Shown here: one piece after another, positions 25,843-37,255 of the stretch
How positions within the stretch are numbered: the stretch's first letter is position 1
How the letters are laid out: each line of letters starts with the position of its first letter
Assembly: GCF_900078385.1 (NCBI RefSeq)
Contig: NZ_FLQR01000008.1
Span: forward strand, 309,076-373,075
Direction of reading: 5' to 3'
DNA from: an uncultured Microbacterium sp.
GTDB taxonomy: Bacteria > Actinomycetota > Actinomycetes > Actinomycetales > Microbacteriaceae
DNA: 64,000 nt
The notes under the pieces: model-generated
Told to the model about the DNA's origin: nothing
The model's input: only the letters and a program-made list of their open reading frames with translations
The model's database searches: none
Made by a program: the position numbers and the translations under genes

Positions 25843-25858
25843 TATCTTGATATCGAGA
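25843..25858 (+). promoter_or_regulatory. Palindromic operator and -10 upstream of isocitrate dehydrogenase
   Basis: TCTTGATATCGAGA (25845-25858) is palindromic in six of seven base pairs and overlaps a candidate -10 TATCTT (25843-25848). A dimeric regulator binding here would block initiation. The regulator is not identified. Confidence 0.45.
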
Positions 25859-25889
25859 CAACTCCGCTCGCGAACGAAAGAGACGACAC

Positions 25890-28109
<2,220 letters not shown>

Positions 28110-28120
28110 CACCACGCACA

Positions 28121-28155
28121 CGAAGCCCCGCCCGGCACCGCCGGGCGGGGCTTCG
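28121..28155. terminator. Bidirectional terminator between icd and GH36 gene
   Basis: CGAAGCCCCGCCCGG (28121-28135) and its exact reverse complement (28141-28155) form a 15-bp stem with a five-base loop in a 57-bp convergent gap. Both strands carry a short T-run next to it. Confidence 0.85.
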
Positions 28156-28166
28156 TCGTGTCGGCG

Positions 28167-30284
28167 CTACTCGGCGCGGATGTGGAGCGCGAGAGCCTGC
28201 AGCGGCCACAGGGTCGGCAGCTGCAGGCCGATCTCGGCCAGCACCGCTCCCGTGAGGGTGATGCCCCCGTCGCTGAGCCACGGCGGGACGATCCACCCGG
28301 CACGGGCCGCACCGATCTCCGTCCGCACGGCCACGCGATACGTGCGGAGCGGGTCGAGGCCGGGGAGGCGCAGCCGCTCGGCGCGGGCGTCCTCGAGGCC
28401 GGCGATGGTCGCGACGATCACGAGGGCCTCGCCCCCGTCGGGGGCGACGAAGCCGGTGACCCGCCAGGCCGGGTCGCGCAGCGGCGGGTGCACGACCGTG
28501 CCGGTGTGGACGAGCGACCGGAGCTCTTTGTACAGGGCGGCGAACCGCGTGATGGCGGCGGTCTCCTCGGCGTCGCAGGCGAGGATGTCCCACTCGAGCC
28601 CCGCGGATCCCATGAGGCTCGTCGCCATCCGGTAGGACAGGTCGGTGACCCGACCGGAGCTGTGCGACCGCGTCGGCCCGACGTGGGCGCCGACGAGCTC
28701 GGGGGGCAGCAGGAGGCCGGTCCAGCGTTGGATGTCCTGGCGTTCGACGGGGTCGTTGGAATCGCTCGCCCAGACCCGGTCGCACACCGCCAGGATGCCG
28801 AGATCCGTACGCGCCCCGCCGCTCGAGCACGACTCGATCTCCAGGCCCGGATGGCGCTGCTTGAGCTCCGCGATGAGCCGGAGGACCGCGAGGGTCTGCG
28901 CGTGCGTCCCGGGCCGGCCGTCGTGGACGGGTTCGACGAGGTCGCGGTTGTGATCCCACTTGATGTAGTCGATGCCGATGCCGGCGACGAGGGAGTCGAT
29001 GCGGTCCCTGATGTGCCGGTACGCGTCGGGGTTCGCGAGGTCGAGCACGTACTGGGTGCGCCAGGACAGACCCGCCTCATGCGCGAGATGCCGCGGATCG
29101 TGCAGCAGCCACTCCGGATGCGCGCGGGCGAGGTCGGAGTCCAGGCTGATCATCTCCGGCTCGAACCAGAGGCCGAACTGCATGCCGAGCGCGTGCACGC
29201 GGTCGGCGAGGGGGCCGAGGCCGTCCGGCCACACGCCCGCATCGACCTCCCAGTCGCCGAGGCTCGTCGTGTCGTCGCGCCGCCCCGTGAACCAGCCGTC
29301 GTCGAGCACGAAGCGTTCGACGCCCACCTCCGCCGCACGTTCGGCGAGGCGCGTCAGCTGCGCGGGATCCTGGTCGAAGTACACGGCCTCCCACGTGTTG
29401 AGCGTGAACGGCCGCGGCGTGCGCGGGTGCTGCGGCCGTGCGCGCAGCCAGGTGTGGAAGCGCGCGGCGACGCCGTCCAGGCCCCCGGTCGAGAAGGCGA
29501 ACGCGACCGGCGGTGCCACGTACTCCTCGCCGGGCGCGAGCACGATCTCGCCGGGACGCAGCAGCTCGCCGGCGCCGAGGAGCGGCACGCCATCCGTCAC
29601 CCGGTCGGTGCGGTAGGTGACATCCGCCGACCACGCGACATGCGCGGCCCACACCCGCCCGTCCCGCCACCGCGGCTCGCCCTCGGAGACGGCCAGGAAC
29701 GTGGGCGCGTCGTGCCCGGGGCGTCCACGGCGCGACTGGCGGGCGGTCGCGCCGGGTGGCAGCGCCGTCGTGACGGGGCGCTTCTCCCGTGACCACCGAC
29801 CGTCGAGCGAGGTCGCGTGCGTCGCCGACGGCGAGACGGGGAGCGTGGCCTCCAGGAAGTCGACGCCGAAGCTCTCGCCGCCGGTGTTGCGCAGCGCGTG
29901 CGTCACCCAGACCAGGCCGCCCGGCGCGATCTCGATCCGCGTCCGCAGGGCCGCGCCGAGTTCGTCGTCGACGGCGTCGATCTGGGCCGTCGCCCCGTCG
30001 ACGCGGAGGGGCATCACGTGCCAGCGGGTCCGCAGCAGGATGCCCGCCCTGGTCAGCTGCAGCCCGGGTCTTCCCGCCCAGCCGTCGCCCTCCGCGGGCA
30101 GGATGCCGAGCTGCCAGGCGGCGTCGAGCGTCCCCGGCGGCGTCTGCCGGTGCAGCGCGCCGAGCAGGTCATCGCCGGGCGTGGCGCCCAGCGCGGATCC
30201 CCAGTGCAGCACGTCGGGGAGCCGTTGGGGTTCCTGTGCGAGGACGATGGCGACGCCGTCGCGTTCGAGGTGGGTGATGGTCAT
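28167..30284 (-). CDS. GH36 alpha-galactosidase
   Basis: 705 residues, no signal peptide, so cytoplasmic. The beta-sandwich N-domain is followed by a TIM barrel with FVLDDGWFTGRR, nucleophile Asp444 in YIKWDHNRD and acid/base Asp508 in VWASDSNDP; CSSGGARTD is also a GH36 hallmark. It removes alpha-1,6-galactose from galactomannan or raffinose-type oligosaccharides. Its start overlaps the stop of the LacI-type regulator (ATGA), so the pair is co-translated. Divergence from the mannan importer operon fits side-chain removal from galactomannan. Confidence 0.95.
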   Translation of the reverse strand: MTITHLERDGVAIVLAQEPQRLPDVLHWGSALGATPGDDLLGALHRQTPPGTLDAAWQLGILPAEGDGWAGRPGLQLTRAGILLRTRWHVMPLRVDGATAQIDAVDDELGAALRTRIEIAPGGLVWVTHALRNTGGESFGVDFLEATLPVSPSATHATSLDGRWSREKRPVTTALPPGATARQSRRGRPGHDAPTFLAVSEGEPRWRDGRVWAAHVAWSADVTYRTDRVTDGVPLLGAGELLRPGEIVLAPGEEYVAPPVAFAFSTGGLDGVAARFHTWLRARPQHPRTPRPFTLNTWEAVYFDQDPAQLTRLAERAAEVGVERFVLDDGWFTGRRDDTTSLGDWEVDAGVWPDGLGPLADRVHALGMQFGLWFEPEMISLDSDLARAHPEWLLHDPRHLAHEAGLSWRTQYVLDLANPDAYRHIRDRIDSLVAGIGIDYIKWDHNRDLVEPVHDGRPGTHAQTLAVLRLIAELKQRHPGLEIESCSSGGARTDLGILAVCDRVWASDSNDPVERQDIQRWTGLLLPPELVGAHVGPTRSHSSGRVTDLSYRMATSLMGSAGLEWDILACDAEETAAITRFAALYKELRSLVHTGTVVHPPLRDPAWRVTGFVAPDGGEALVIVATIAGLEDARAERLRLPGLDPLRTYRVAVRTEIGAARAGWIVPPWLSDGGITLTGAVLAEIGLQLPTLWPLQALALHIRAE

Positions 30285-31306
30285 GCCTCGGGCCTTTCGA
30301 CGGGCGGGCGTTCACCGGTGCCGCGTTCCACGATCCAGGTCGGCAGCTCGATCTGCTGCGTGAAGCCGGCCGGGTCGCGCATGCGCTCGATCGCGAGGGA
30401 TGCCGCCCGCCGACCGAGCTCGAGCGGGTCGTAGGAGATCACGCTGACGCCGAGCACGTCGGCGGTGTCGAAGTCGTCGAAGCCCACGAGCGCCACCCGG
30501 CTCTCGAGGTCCCGCGCTCGCAGGGCGCGCAGCGCGGCGACGGTCACGCGGTTGTTGCCGGTGATGATGGCGGTGGGCGCTTCCGGGGAGTCGAGCAGAT
30601 CGCCGACGAGGCCGTCGGACGGATGCGACAGGTCGTCGCCGAGGCGCTCCCACCGCGCCGACTCGTGGATGCCGTGGGTGGCCAGCGCTTCGCGGTAGCC
30701 GCGGAGCCGCTCGGACTGCGTGTACACCGAGGCGGGGTTGCAGACGTAGCCGATCCGCCGGTGCCCCCGCTCGAGGAGCCGCATGGTCGCCTCGTACACG
30801 CCCTGCCGGTTCTCCAGCACGATGGCGTCGGCGACGAGGTTCCGGGCGGGCCGGTCGATCGCGATCACGGGGGTGCCGAGCTGTCGCTCGCCTTCGAGGT
30901 AGGACTGGTCCTCGGCCACCGGGATCAGCAGGATCGCCCCGACCCGCTGCGCGAGCAGGGCATCCGCGACGCGCTCCTCACCCTCGGCGCTGTCGTCCGT
31001 CGTCGCGACCAGGAGGGCGAACCCGTTCCCCGCCAGCTCCTTCTCGATGCCCGCCGCCACCTTGTAGTAGAAGGGGTTGTTCAGCTCGCCCATGATGAAG
31101 CCGATCGTGTTGGTCGCGCCTCCGCGGCGCAGACTCCGGGCCAGGGTGTTGGGGCGGAACCGGAGACGCTTGGCCGCTGCGAGCACCTGCTCGACCGTCT
31201 CCGGTGCCACGAGCTCGCGATGCGTGAACACGCGGGAGACCGTCTTCGAGCTCACCCCGGCGAGACGCGCCACGTCCTGGAGCGTCGCCCGCTGCTGGAC
31301 CGTCAT
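30281..31306 (-). CDS. LacI family transcriptional regulator
   Basis: 341 residues from the ATG at 31306, which has GAAGGAGAG upstream; a longer frame to 31342 adds 12 residues without a ribosome site. The N-terminal helix-turn-helix TLQDVARLAGVSSKTVSRV and hinge helix NTLARSLRRG are canonical, followed by a periplasmic-binding-like sensor domain beginning TIGFIMGELNNPFY. It is co-transcribed with the alpha-galactosidase gene and divergent from the mannan operon. It most likely represses both until a mannan- or galactose-derived inducer binds. Confidence 0.92.
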   Translation of the reverse strand: MTVQQRATLQDVARLAGVSSKTVSRVFTHRELVAPETVEQVLAAAKRLRFRPNTLARSLRRGGATNTIGFIMGELNNPFYYKVAAGIEKELAGNGFALLVATTDDSAEGEERVADALLAQRVGAILLIPVAEDQSYLEGERQLGTPVIAIDRPARNLVADAIVLENRQGVYEATMRLLERGHRRIGYVCNPASVYTQSERLRGYREALATHGIHESARWERLGDDLSHPSDGLVGDLLDSPEAPTAIITGNNRVTVAALRALRARDLESRVALVGFDDFDTADVLGVSVISYDPLELGRRAASLAIERMRDPAGFTQQIELPTWIVERGTGERPPVERPEA

Positions 31307-31592
31307 CGTCTCTCCTTCGTCGGAACGAGCCCACCCTAGCATCGATCGGCACGATGTCTACGTGGGACATTTACCCGGACATTGCAGTCCGTGATTCTCC
31401 CTTTGCGAGGGAAAAAAGCCGGATCAGCGGGATTTCCGTTGGTAAGTGGTGAAGCAGGACAATCAAAGACAGCGTTGACATTGACCCCTTGCATGGGGCG
31501 GCGGGGGGACCTACTCTGGGGCCGCGAAGCACCCGCACGGACGCGGCACTCGCAGTCCCACGGTCGACGAAGAACCGAGAGGAACGACCCAC
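31307..31592. promoter_or_regulatory. Divergent control region of the galactomannan cluster
   Basis: 286 bp hold several dyads: ATGTC-N7-GACAT (31354-31370), TCCCT-TTGCG-AGGGA (31398-31412) and CCCC-TTGCAT-GGGG (31485-31498). The last two share a CCCyTTGCrnGGG core and may be LacI operators. A candidate promoter for the importer operon is TTGCAT (31489-31494), 17 bp, TACTCT (31512-31517), which places the third dyad on the -35. GACATT occurs three times. Confidence 0.5.
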
Positions 31593-32912
31593 ATGACACG
31601 CAAGGCACTCGCAGGGATCGCCCTGCTGACAGTCGCCGGCGTCGCGCTCGCCGGCTGCGCCGGCACAGCCGGCACCGGAGGCGACACCGACAACGCGATC
31701 GACGGGGAGGTGGCCGGTGACATCAAGGTCATCACCTGGCGCACCGACCTCATCGAGGACGGCACGTTCGAGAAGTACGCGGACGCGTTCACCGAGGAGC
31801 ACCCGGACGTCACCGTGACGTTCGAGGGCATCACCGACTACTCCGGCGAGATGCTCACGCGCATGAGCACGTCGAACTACGGCGACGTCATCGGCATCCC
31901 CGCCATCAAGCCCGCCCAGTACGAGCAGTTCCTCGAGCCGCTCGGCGACACCTCGTCCTTCGAGGACACCTACCGATTCCTGCCGGCGGCGAGCTTCGAC
32001 GGCACGCAGTACGGGATCGCCTTCGGCGGCAACGCGAACGGCGTCGTGTACAACAAGCGCGTGTTCGAGGAAGCCGGCGTGACCACGCTCCCGACCAGCG
32101 AGGAGGAGTGGCTCGACGCGCTTGAGAAGGTCAAGGACGGCACCGACGCGATCCCGCTGTACACGAACTACAAGGACGGCTGGCCGCTCACGCAGAGCTT
32201 CGGCAACCTCGGCGCGGTGACCCACGATGCCGACGCCCCCGTGACGATGGCGGAGGACAAGGCGCCGTGGACCGAGGGCACGGACATGTATGCGATCGAC
32301 TCGCTGCTCTACGAATCCGTCGCTGCGGGCCTCACCGAGGCCGACCCGCTCACCACTAACTGGGAGCAGTCGAAGGTGGACCTCGGAACCGGCAAGATCG
32401 CCGCCATGACCCTCGGGTCGTGGGCCATCTCGCAGATGCAGGCGGCGGCCGAGGCCAACGGCGCATCGGCGGACGACATCGGCTTCATGGCCTTCCCGGC
32501 ATCGGCCGACGGCACGCAGTACGCCGTCATCGGCGGTGACTACAACCTCGCCGTCAGCAAGCACTCGAAGTCGAAGGCCGCTGCCTGGGCGTGGATCCAG
32601 TGGCTCGTCGAGGACTCGGGCTACACCGAGGCGCAGGGCATGGTCTCGCCGGTCATCGACAAGGAACTGCCCGGCACGCTGCAGGGCCTGTCCGACGCGG
32701 GCGTCGAGCTCATGGAGATCAACCCCGCCCCCGCCGGCAAGGAGGGCCTCATCAACGAGGTCGCCGACGACGCGCAGATCGACCTGTACGGCCCCATCTA
32801 CCGGCAGAAGCTCGTCGACATCGCCCGCGGCGCGGCCGACGGCGACAAGGAGAGCTACTTCGCCGAGCTCAACGAGCGCTGGGGTGCGTCGGTCGAGAAG
32901 ATCGCCGGCTGA
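31593..32912 (+). CDS. ABC sugar transporter solute-binding lipoprotein of the mannan cluster
   Basis: 439 residues. Signal peptide ends VALAGC with lipid-modified Cys22. The mature protein starts with IKVITWRTD and has VYNKRVFEEAG and TLGSWAISQM blocks typical of family 1 binding proteins. It binds an extracellular oligosaccharide; the enzymes downstream point to beta-mannooligosaccharides, possibly galactosylated and acetylated. First gene of the operon 31593-39146, with its own promoter facing the LacI regulator. Confidence 0.92.
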   Translation: MTRKALAGIALLTVAGVALAGCAGTAGTGGDTDNAIDGEVAGDIKVITWRTDLIEDGTFEKYADAFTEEHPDVTVTFEGITDYSGEMLTRMSTSNYGDVIGIPAIKPAQYEQFLEPLGDTSSFEDTYRFLPAASFDGTQYGIAFGGNANGVVYNKRVFEEAGVTTLPTSEEEWLDALEKVKDGTDAIPLYTNYKDGWPLTQSFGNLGAVTHDADAPVTMAEDKAPWTEGTDMYAIDSLLYESVAAGLTEADPLTTNWEQSKVDLGTGKIAAMTLGSWAISQMQAAAEANGASADDIGFMAFPASADGTQYAVIGGDYNLAVSKHSKSKAAAWAWIQWLVEDSGYTEAQGMVSPVIDKELPGTLQGLSDAGVELMEINPAPAGKEGLINEVADDAQIDLYGPIYRQKLVDIARGAADGDKESYFAELNERWGASVEKIAG

Positions 32913-32931
32913 GCGGAAAGGACGGCAGACG

Positions 32932-33921
32932 ATGGTCCTCACCTCCCCGAGCAGCGCGCGTGCGGACGCGCCTGCCGTCCTTCCCCCCGCCCGGGGTCGC
33001 CTGCTCCGCCGCTCGCGCGGCGGGGCCGGCGCCCCGCGGGGCGGTGCCGCCGGGCGCGGCATCCTCGCCCGGCTGACGCCGTGGCTCTTCCTGTCCGGCG
33101 CCGTCGGGCTCCTGCTGCTGCTCACCTACTGGCCGGCCCTGAACCTCTTCTGGTTCAGCGTGACGGACTGGGACGGCATCGATCTCAACAAGGAGTTCGT
33201 CGGGATCGACAACTACGTGCAGGTCTTCACCGACCCGCGCATCTTCAGCGTCTTCTGGGTGAGCCTGTACTACTTCGTCGCCTCGTTCGCGCAGATGGCG
33301 ATCGCGCTGTACTTCGCGACGATCCTCAGCTTCTCGACGCGCTTCTCGAATCTCTTCCGAGGCATCCTCTTCTTCCCCTACCTCATCAACGGCGTGGCCG
33401 TCGGCTTCGTCTTCCTCTATCTCTTCCAGCCGGGCGGCACGCTGGACACCGTGCTCGGCTGGGTGGGCGTCGCCGAACCCCCGCAGTGGCTGGGCGACCC
33501 CGACATCGTCAACTGGTCGCTCGCCGGCACGTCGGTGTGGCGTTACACGGGACTCAACTTCGTCCTCTTCCTCGGCGCGATCCAGTCGATCCCGCATGAG
33601 CTGTACGAGGCGTCCGAGCTCGACGGCGCGTCGCGCTGGCAGCAGTTCTGGGCGATCATCTTCCCCGGGATCCGGCGCATCATCGGGCTGTCCTTCATCC
33701 TCGCGATCGCCGGTTCGCTCTCGGTCTTCGAGATCCCGTTCATCATGACCGGGGGCGCGAACGGCTCGGCGACGTTCGTGATCCAGACGCTGCAGACGGC
33801 GTTCAACTTCCGCCAGGTCGGGCTCGCGTCGGCCATGGCGGTCGTGCTGCTCGTCATCGTCCTGGTGATCACGTGGATCCAGCGCCGGATCTTCCCCGAC
33901 GACAAGGTGGATCTGACATGA
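32932..33921 (+). CDS. ABC sugar transporter permease (MalF type), mannan cluster
   Basis: 329 residues from ATG 32932; the gap to the previous gene is 19 bp. A long Arg/Gly/Ala-rich cytoplasmic N-terminus (~45 residues) precedes six membrane helices. The coupling loop is LYEASELDGASRWQQFWAIIFPG. Overlaps the next permease by four bases (ATGA at 33918). Confidence 0.9.
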   Translation: MVLTSPSSARADAPAVLPPARGRLLRRSRGGAGAPRGGAAGRGILARLTPWLFLSGAVGLLLLLTYWPALNLFWFSVTDWDGIDLNKEFVGIDNYVQVFTDPRIFSVFWVSLYYFVASFAQMAIALYFATILSFSTRFSNLFRGILFFPYLINGVAVGFVFLYLFQPGGTLDTVLGWVGVAEPPQWLGDPDIVNWSLAGTSVWRYTGLNFVLFLGAIQSIPHELYEASELDGASRWQQFWAIIFPGIRRIIGLSFILAIAGSLSVFEIPFIMTGGANGSATFVIQTLQTAFNFRQVGLASAMAVVLLVIVLVITWIQRRIFPDDKVDLT

Positions 33922-34799
33922 CCGCGACCATCGCCCCGAGCACGGGCCGCCGACGCTCGGCGCGCACCCTCGGCCAGCGCGTGCGAGGCGTGAGCGCCAC
34001 GACCGCGAAGTACCTGAGCCTCATCGTCGCGGCCGTCGTCACGCTGCTGCCGCTGTCCGTCCTGCTGTTCGCGAGCCTCAAGACGGCACCCGAGTACGCG
34101 CAGACCGGACCGTTCGACGCGCCGCAGAACTGGTTCCACTTCGACAACTTCGTCACGGCGTTCACGAGCGGGAAGATGCTCGAGGGCTTCATCAACACCA
34201 CGATCGTGCTCGTGGTGTCCCTCGTCGGGACGATCCTGCTCGGGACCATGGCCGCCTACGCGCTGGACCGGTTCGCCTTCCGCGGGAAGAAGCTCGTCAT
34301 GGGCCTCTTCCTGCTCGCGACGCTCATCCCGAGTGTCACGAGCCAGGTCGCGACCTTCCAGCTGATCAACGGCCTGGGGCTCTACGACACGAAGGCCGCC
34401 CTCATCCTCCTGTTCATGGGCACCGACATCATCGCGATCTACCTGTTCATCCAGTTCATGCAGTCGATCCCCGTCTCGCTCGACGAGGCCGCCATGATCG
34501 ACGGTGCGAACAGGTGGACGATCTACTGGCGCGTCGTGCTCCCGCTGCTGAAACCCGCGATCGCGACGGTCGTCATCATCAAGGGCATCGCCGTCTACAA
34601 CGAGTTCTACGCCCCGTTCCTCTACCTGCCGTCCGAGGGGATGATCTCCACGTCGCTGTTCCGGTTCAAGGGACCGTTCGGCGCGCAGTGGGAGGTCATC
34701 GCCGCCGGCACGATCGTCGTCATCATCCCCACCCTCATCGCGTTCCTCCTGCTGCAGCGATGGATCTACAAGGGCCTGACCGCAGGCGCCGTGAAGTGA
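33918..34799 (+). CDS. ABC sugar transporter permease (MalG type), mannan cluster
   Basis: 293 residues; start overlaps the previous stop. Six helices with coupling loop LDEAAMIDGANRWTIYWRVVLP and a late NEFYAPFLY segment in place of the usual NEFL(W/L)P. Its stop overlaps the GTG of the beta-mannosidase gene, so transporter and catabolic genes are coupled. Confidence 0.9.
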   Translation: MTATIAPSTGRRRSARTLGQRVRGVSATTAKYLSLIVAAVVTLLPLSVLLFASLKTAPEYAQTGPFDAPQNWFHFDNFVTAFTSGKMLEGFINTTIVLVVSLVGTILLGTMAAYALDRFAFRGKKLVMGLFLLATLIPSVTSQVATFQLINGLGLYDTKAALILLFMGTDIIAIYLFIQFMQSIPVSLDEAAMIDGANRWTIYWRVVLPLLKPAIATVVIIKGIAVYNEFYAPFLYLPSEGMISTSLFRFKGPFGAQWEVIAAGTIVVIIPTLIAFLLLQRWIYKGLTAGAVK

Positions 34800-37255
34800 G
34801 CACCGTGATCCACCCCCTCCGCGCCCTGCCCCTCGACACCGGCTGGACGGTCCGCGCCGCCGGCGGACCCTCCGCGGTCGGCGACGTGGAGGTGCCGGCG
34901 ACCGTCCCCGGTGTCGTGCACCTCGACCTGCTCGCGGCCGGGCTCATCCCCGACCCGTATCTCGACGACAACGAGTCGGCCCTCGCGTGGATCGGGCTCG
35001 TCGACTGGACCTACCGGACCGAACTGGCGGTCACCGCGGAGCTGCTCGCCGGGGCGGACCGGCACGAGCTCGTCTTCGATGGGCTCGACACCGTCGCCAC
35101 TGTGTCGCTGGACGGCGCCCCGCTCGCCGAGGTGGCCAACCAGCACCGCTCCTACCGGATCGACGTGACCGGGCTCCTGACGGTCGGCCGGCACACTCTG
35201 ACGGTCGCGTTCCGCAGCCCCATCCGCTACGCGAACGCGCAGGCGCTGGTGCTCGGCGCCCGGCCGCGTCCGTACCCGCTGCCCTACGACGCGATCCGCA
35301 AGTCGGCGTGCAGCTTCGGGTGGGACTGGGGGATCGCGACCTACGCGAGCGGCATCTGGCGGGCGGCGCGGCTCGAGTCCTGGACGGGTGCGCGGCTCGC
35401 CGAGGTGCGCGTCGCAGCGCGCCCCGACGGCGACGGCGGCGTCGTCACGGCGTCCGTCTCCCTCGCCCGGACGGCGGACGTGCCGCTCTCGCTGCGGGTG
35501 GCCGTGGCGGGCGCCGAGCAGACCGTGGAGGTCCCGGCGGGTGCCGCCGACGCCGAGGTCGAGGTGACGCTCGGCGCGGTCGAGCGCTGGTGGCCCGCCG
35601 GCTACGGCGACCAGCCGCTGTACGACGTCGACGTCGAGCTGCGCGCGGACGCCGCCGTGATCGACACGGCGACGCGTCGGGTCGGCTTCCGCACGCTCCG
35701 ATGGGACACCGAATCGGACGCCGACGGCACACCGTTCCAGCTCGTCGTCAACGATGTGCCCGTCTTCGTCAAGGGCGTCAACTGGATCCCCGACGACGCG
35801 TTCCCGAGCCGGGTCGGGCCGGACCGGTACCGGCGTCGCCTGGAGCAGGCGCGCTCTGCCCACCTCAACCTCATCCGCGTGTGGGGCGGCGGCATCTACG
35901 AGTCCGAGGACTTCTACGACGCCTGCGACGAACTCGGTCTGCTCACCTGGCAGGACTTCCTCTTCGCGTGCGCGGCCTACTCGGAGGACGAGCCCCTGCG
36001 CGGCGAGATCGAGGCCGAGGCGCGGGAGAACATCGCCCGGCTCGGGCATCGCGCCTCCCTGGCCCTCCTGACCGGGAACAACGAGAACCTGTGGGGGTAC
36101 GAGGACTGGGGGTGGCAACGGATGCTGGACGGCAAGTCCTGGGGCGCGTACTACTACCACGAGCTCCTTCCGGCGCTCGTCGCCGAGATCGCCCCGCACG
36201 TGCCGTACGCTCCCGGAAGCCCGTTCAGCCCCGGCGGGCAGCATCCGAACGACGAGCGTCACGGCACGATGCACCTGTGGGAGCAGTGGAACCGGCTCGA
36301 CTGGCCCACCTACCGCGACCAGACGCCGCGGTTCGTCGCCGAGTTCGGCTGGCAGGGCCCGCCCACCTGGACGACCCTGACCTCGTCCATCCACGACGAG
36401 CCTCTCACCCCCGAATCGCCCGGCATGATCGTGCACCAGAAGGCGCTCGACGGCAACGTCAAGCTCGCGAGCGGGCTGCTCGGGCACTACCGCGTGCCCG
36501 AGGACATGGAGACGTGGCACTGGGCCATGCAGCTGAACCAGGCCAACGCGGTCAGCTGCGCCCTCGACTGGTTCCGCGCGCACGCCCCGCACACGTCGGG
36601 TGCGGTCGTGTGGCAGCTCAACGACTGCTGGCCGGTGACGTCGTGGGCGGCCGTCGACGGCGAGGGGCGCGAGAAGCCGCTGCTCTTCGCGATCCGGAAT
36701 GCCTTCGCGCCCCGGGCGGTGTCGGTGCAGCCGGCCGGCGACGGCCTGTTCGCGGCGCTGACGAACGACACCGGCGAGGCGTGGTCCGGCGACATCGTCG
36801 TGCGACGGATGGGCTTCGACGGCGCCGAGCGCGAGCGCCGGGTGCTCGTCGGCGAGGCACCTGCGCGGGGCACGCTCCGCGTCGACCTCCCCCCGGTCGC
36901 CCCCGACGACGTCGCGGACGAGGTCCTCGTCGTCGAGGCGCTCGGCACGTCCGCGGTGTGGTGGTTCGCCGAGCCGCGGGACTCCGCGCTCCCGCCCGCG
37001 CAGTTCGCGGCGGAGGTCGTCCCGCGCGGCGACGACGGCTTCGACGTGACCATCACGGCCACGACGCTCGTCCGCGACCTGACGCTGCTCGTGGACAAGA
37101 TCGCCCCCGATGCGGTCGTCGACGGCGGACTCGTGACCCTCCTGCCCGGCGCCTCCCACACCTTCCGTGTCCGTGGGGTGGTCGAGCTCGCAGCGGCGGA
37201 CGTGCTCCGTCCGGGCGTCGCCCGCTCCGCCAACGAACTGGTGGCCGCGCGATGA
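34796..37255 (+). CDS. GH2 beta-mannosidase
   Basis: 819 residues; GTG 34796 overlaps the upstream stop (a second GTG at 34805 is possible). Domain order is jelly-roll N-domain (residues 1-190, with LVFDGLDTVATV), immunoglobulin-like middle domain and TIM barrel. The acid/base is Glu430 in LTGNNENLWG and the nucleophile Glu516 in VAEFGWQGPP, both typical of exo-beta-mannosidases. No signal peptide. It releases mannose from the non-reducing ends of imported mannooligosaccharides. Its stop overlaps the mannanase start (ATGA). Confidence 0.93.
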   Translation: MSTVIHPLRALPLDTGWTVRAAGGPSAVGDVEVPATVPGVVHLDLLAAGLIPDPYLDDNESALAWIGLVDWTYRTELAVTAELLAGADRHELVFDGLDTVATVSLDGAPLAEVANQHRSYRIDVTGLLTVGRHTLTVAFRSPIRYANAQALVLGARPRPYPLPYDAIRKSACSFGWDWGIATYASGIWRAARLESWTGARLAEVRVAARPDGDGGVVTASVSLARTADVPLSLRVAVAGAEQTVEVPAGAADAEVEVTLGAVERWWPAGYGDQPLYDVDVELRADAAVIDTATRRVGFRTLRWDTESDADGTPFQLVVNDVPVFVKGVNWIPDDAFPSRVGPDRYRRRLEQARSAHLNLIRVWGGGIYESEDFYDACDELGLLTWQDFLFACAAYSEDEPLRGEIEAEARENIARLGHRASLALLTGNNENLWGYEDWGWQRMLDGKSWGAYYYHELLPALVAEIAPHVPYAPGSPFSPGGQHPNDERHGTMHLWEQWNRLDWPTYRDQTPRFVAEFGWQGPPTWTTLTSSIHDEPLTPESPGMIVHQKALDGNVKLASGLLGHYRVPEDMETWHWAMQLNQANAVSCALDWFRAHAPHTSGAVVWQLNDCWPVTSWAAVDGEGREKPLLFAIRNAFAPRAVSVQPAGDGLFAALTNDTGEAWSGDIVVRRMGFDGAERERRVLVGEAPARGTLRVDLPPVAPDDVADEVLVVEALGTSAVWWFAEPRDSALPPAQFAAEVVPRGDDGFDVTITATTLVRDLTLLVDKIAPDAVVDGGLVTLLPGASHTFRVRGVVELAAADVLRPGVARSANELVAAR

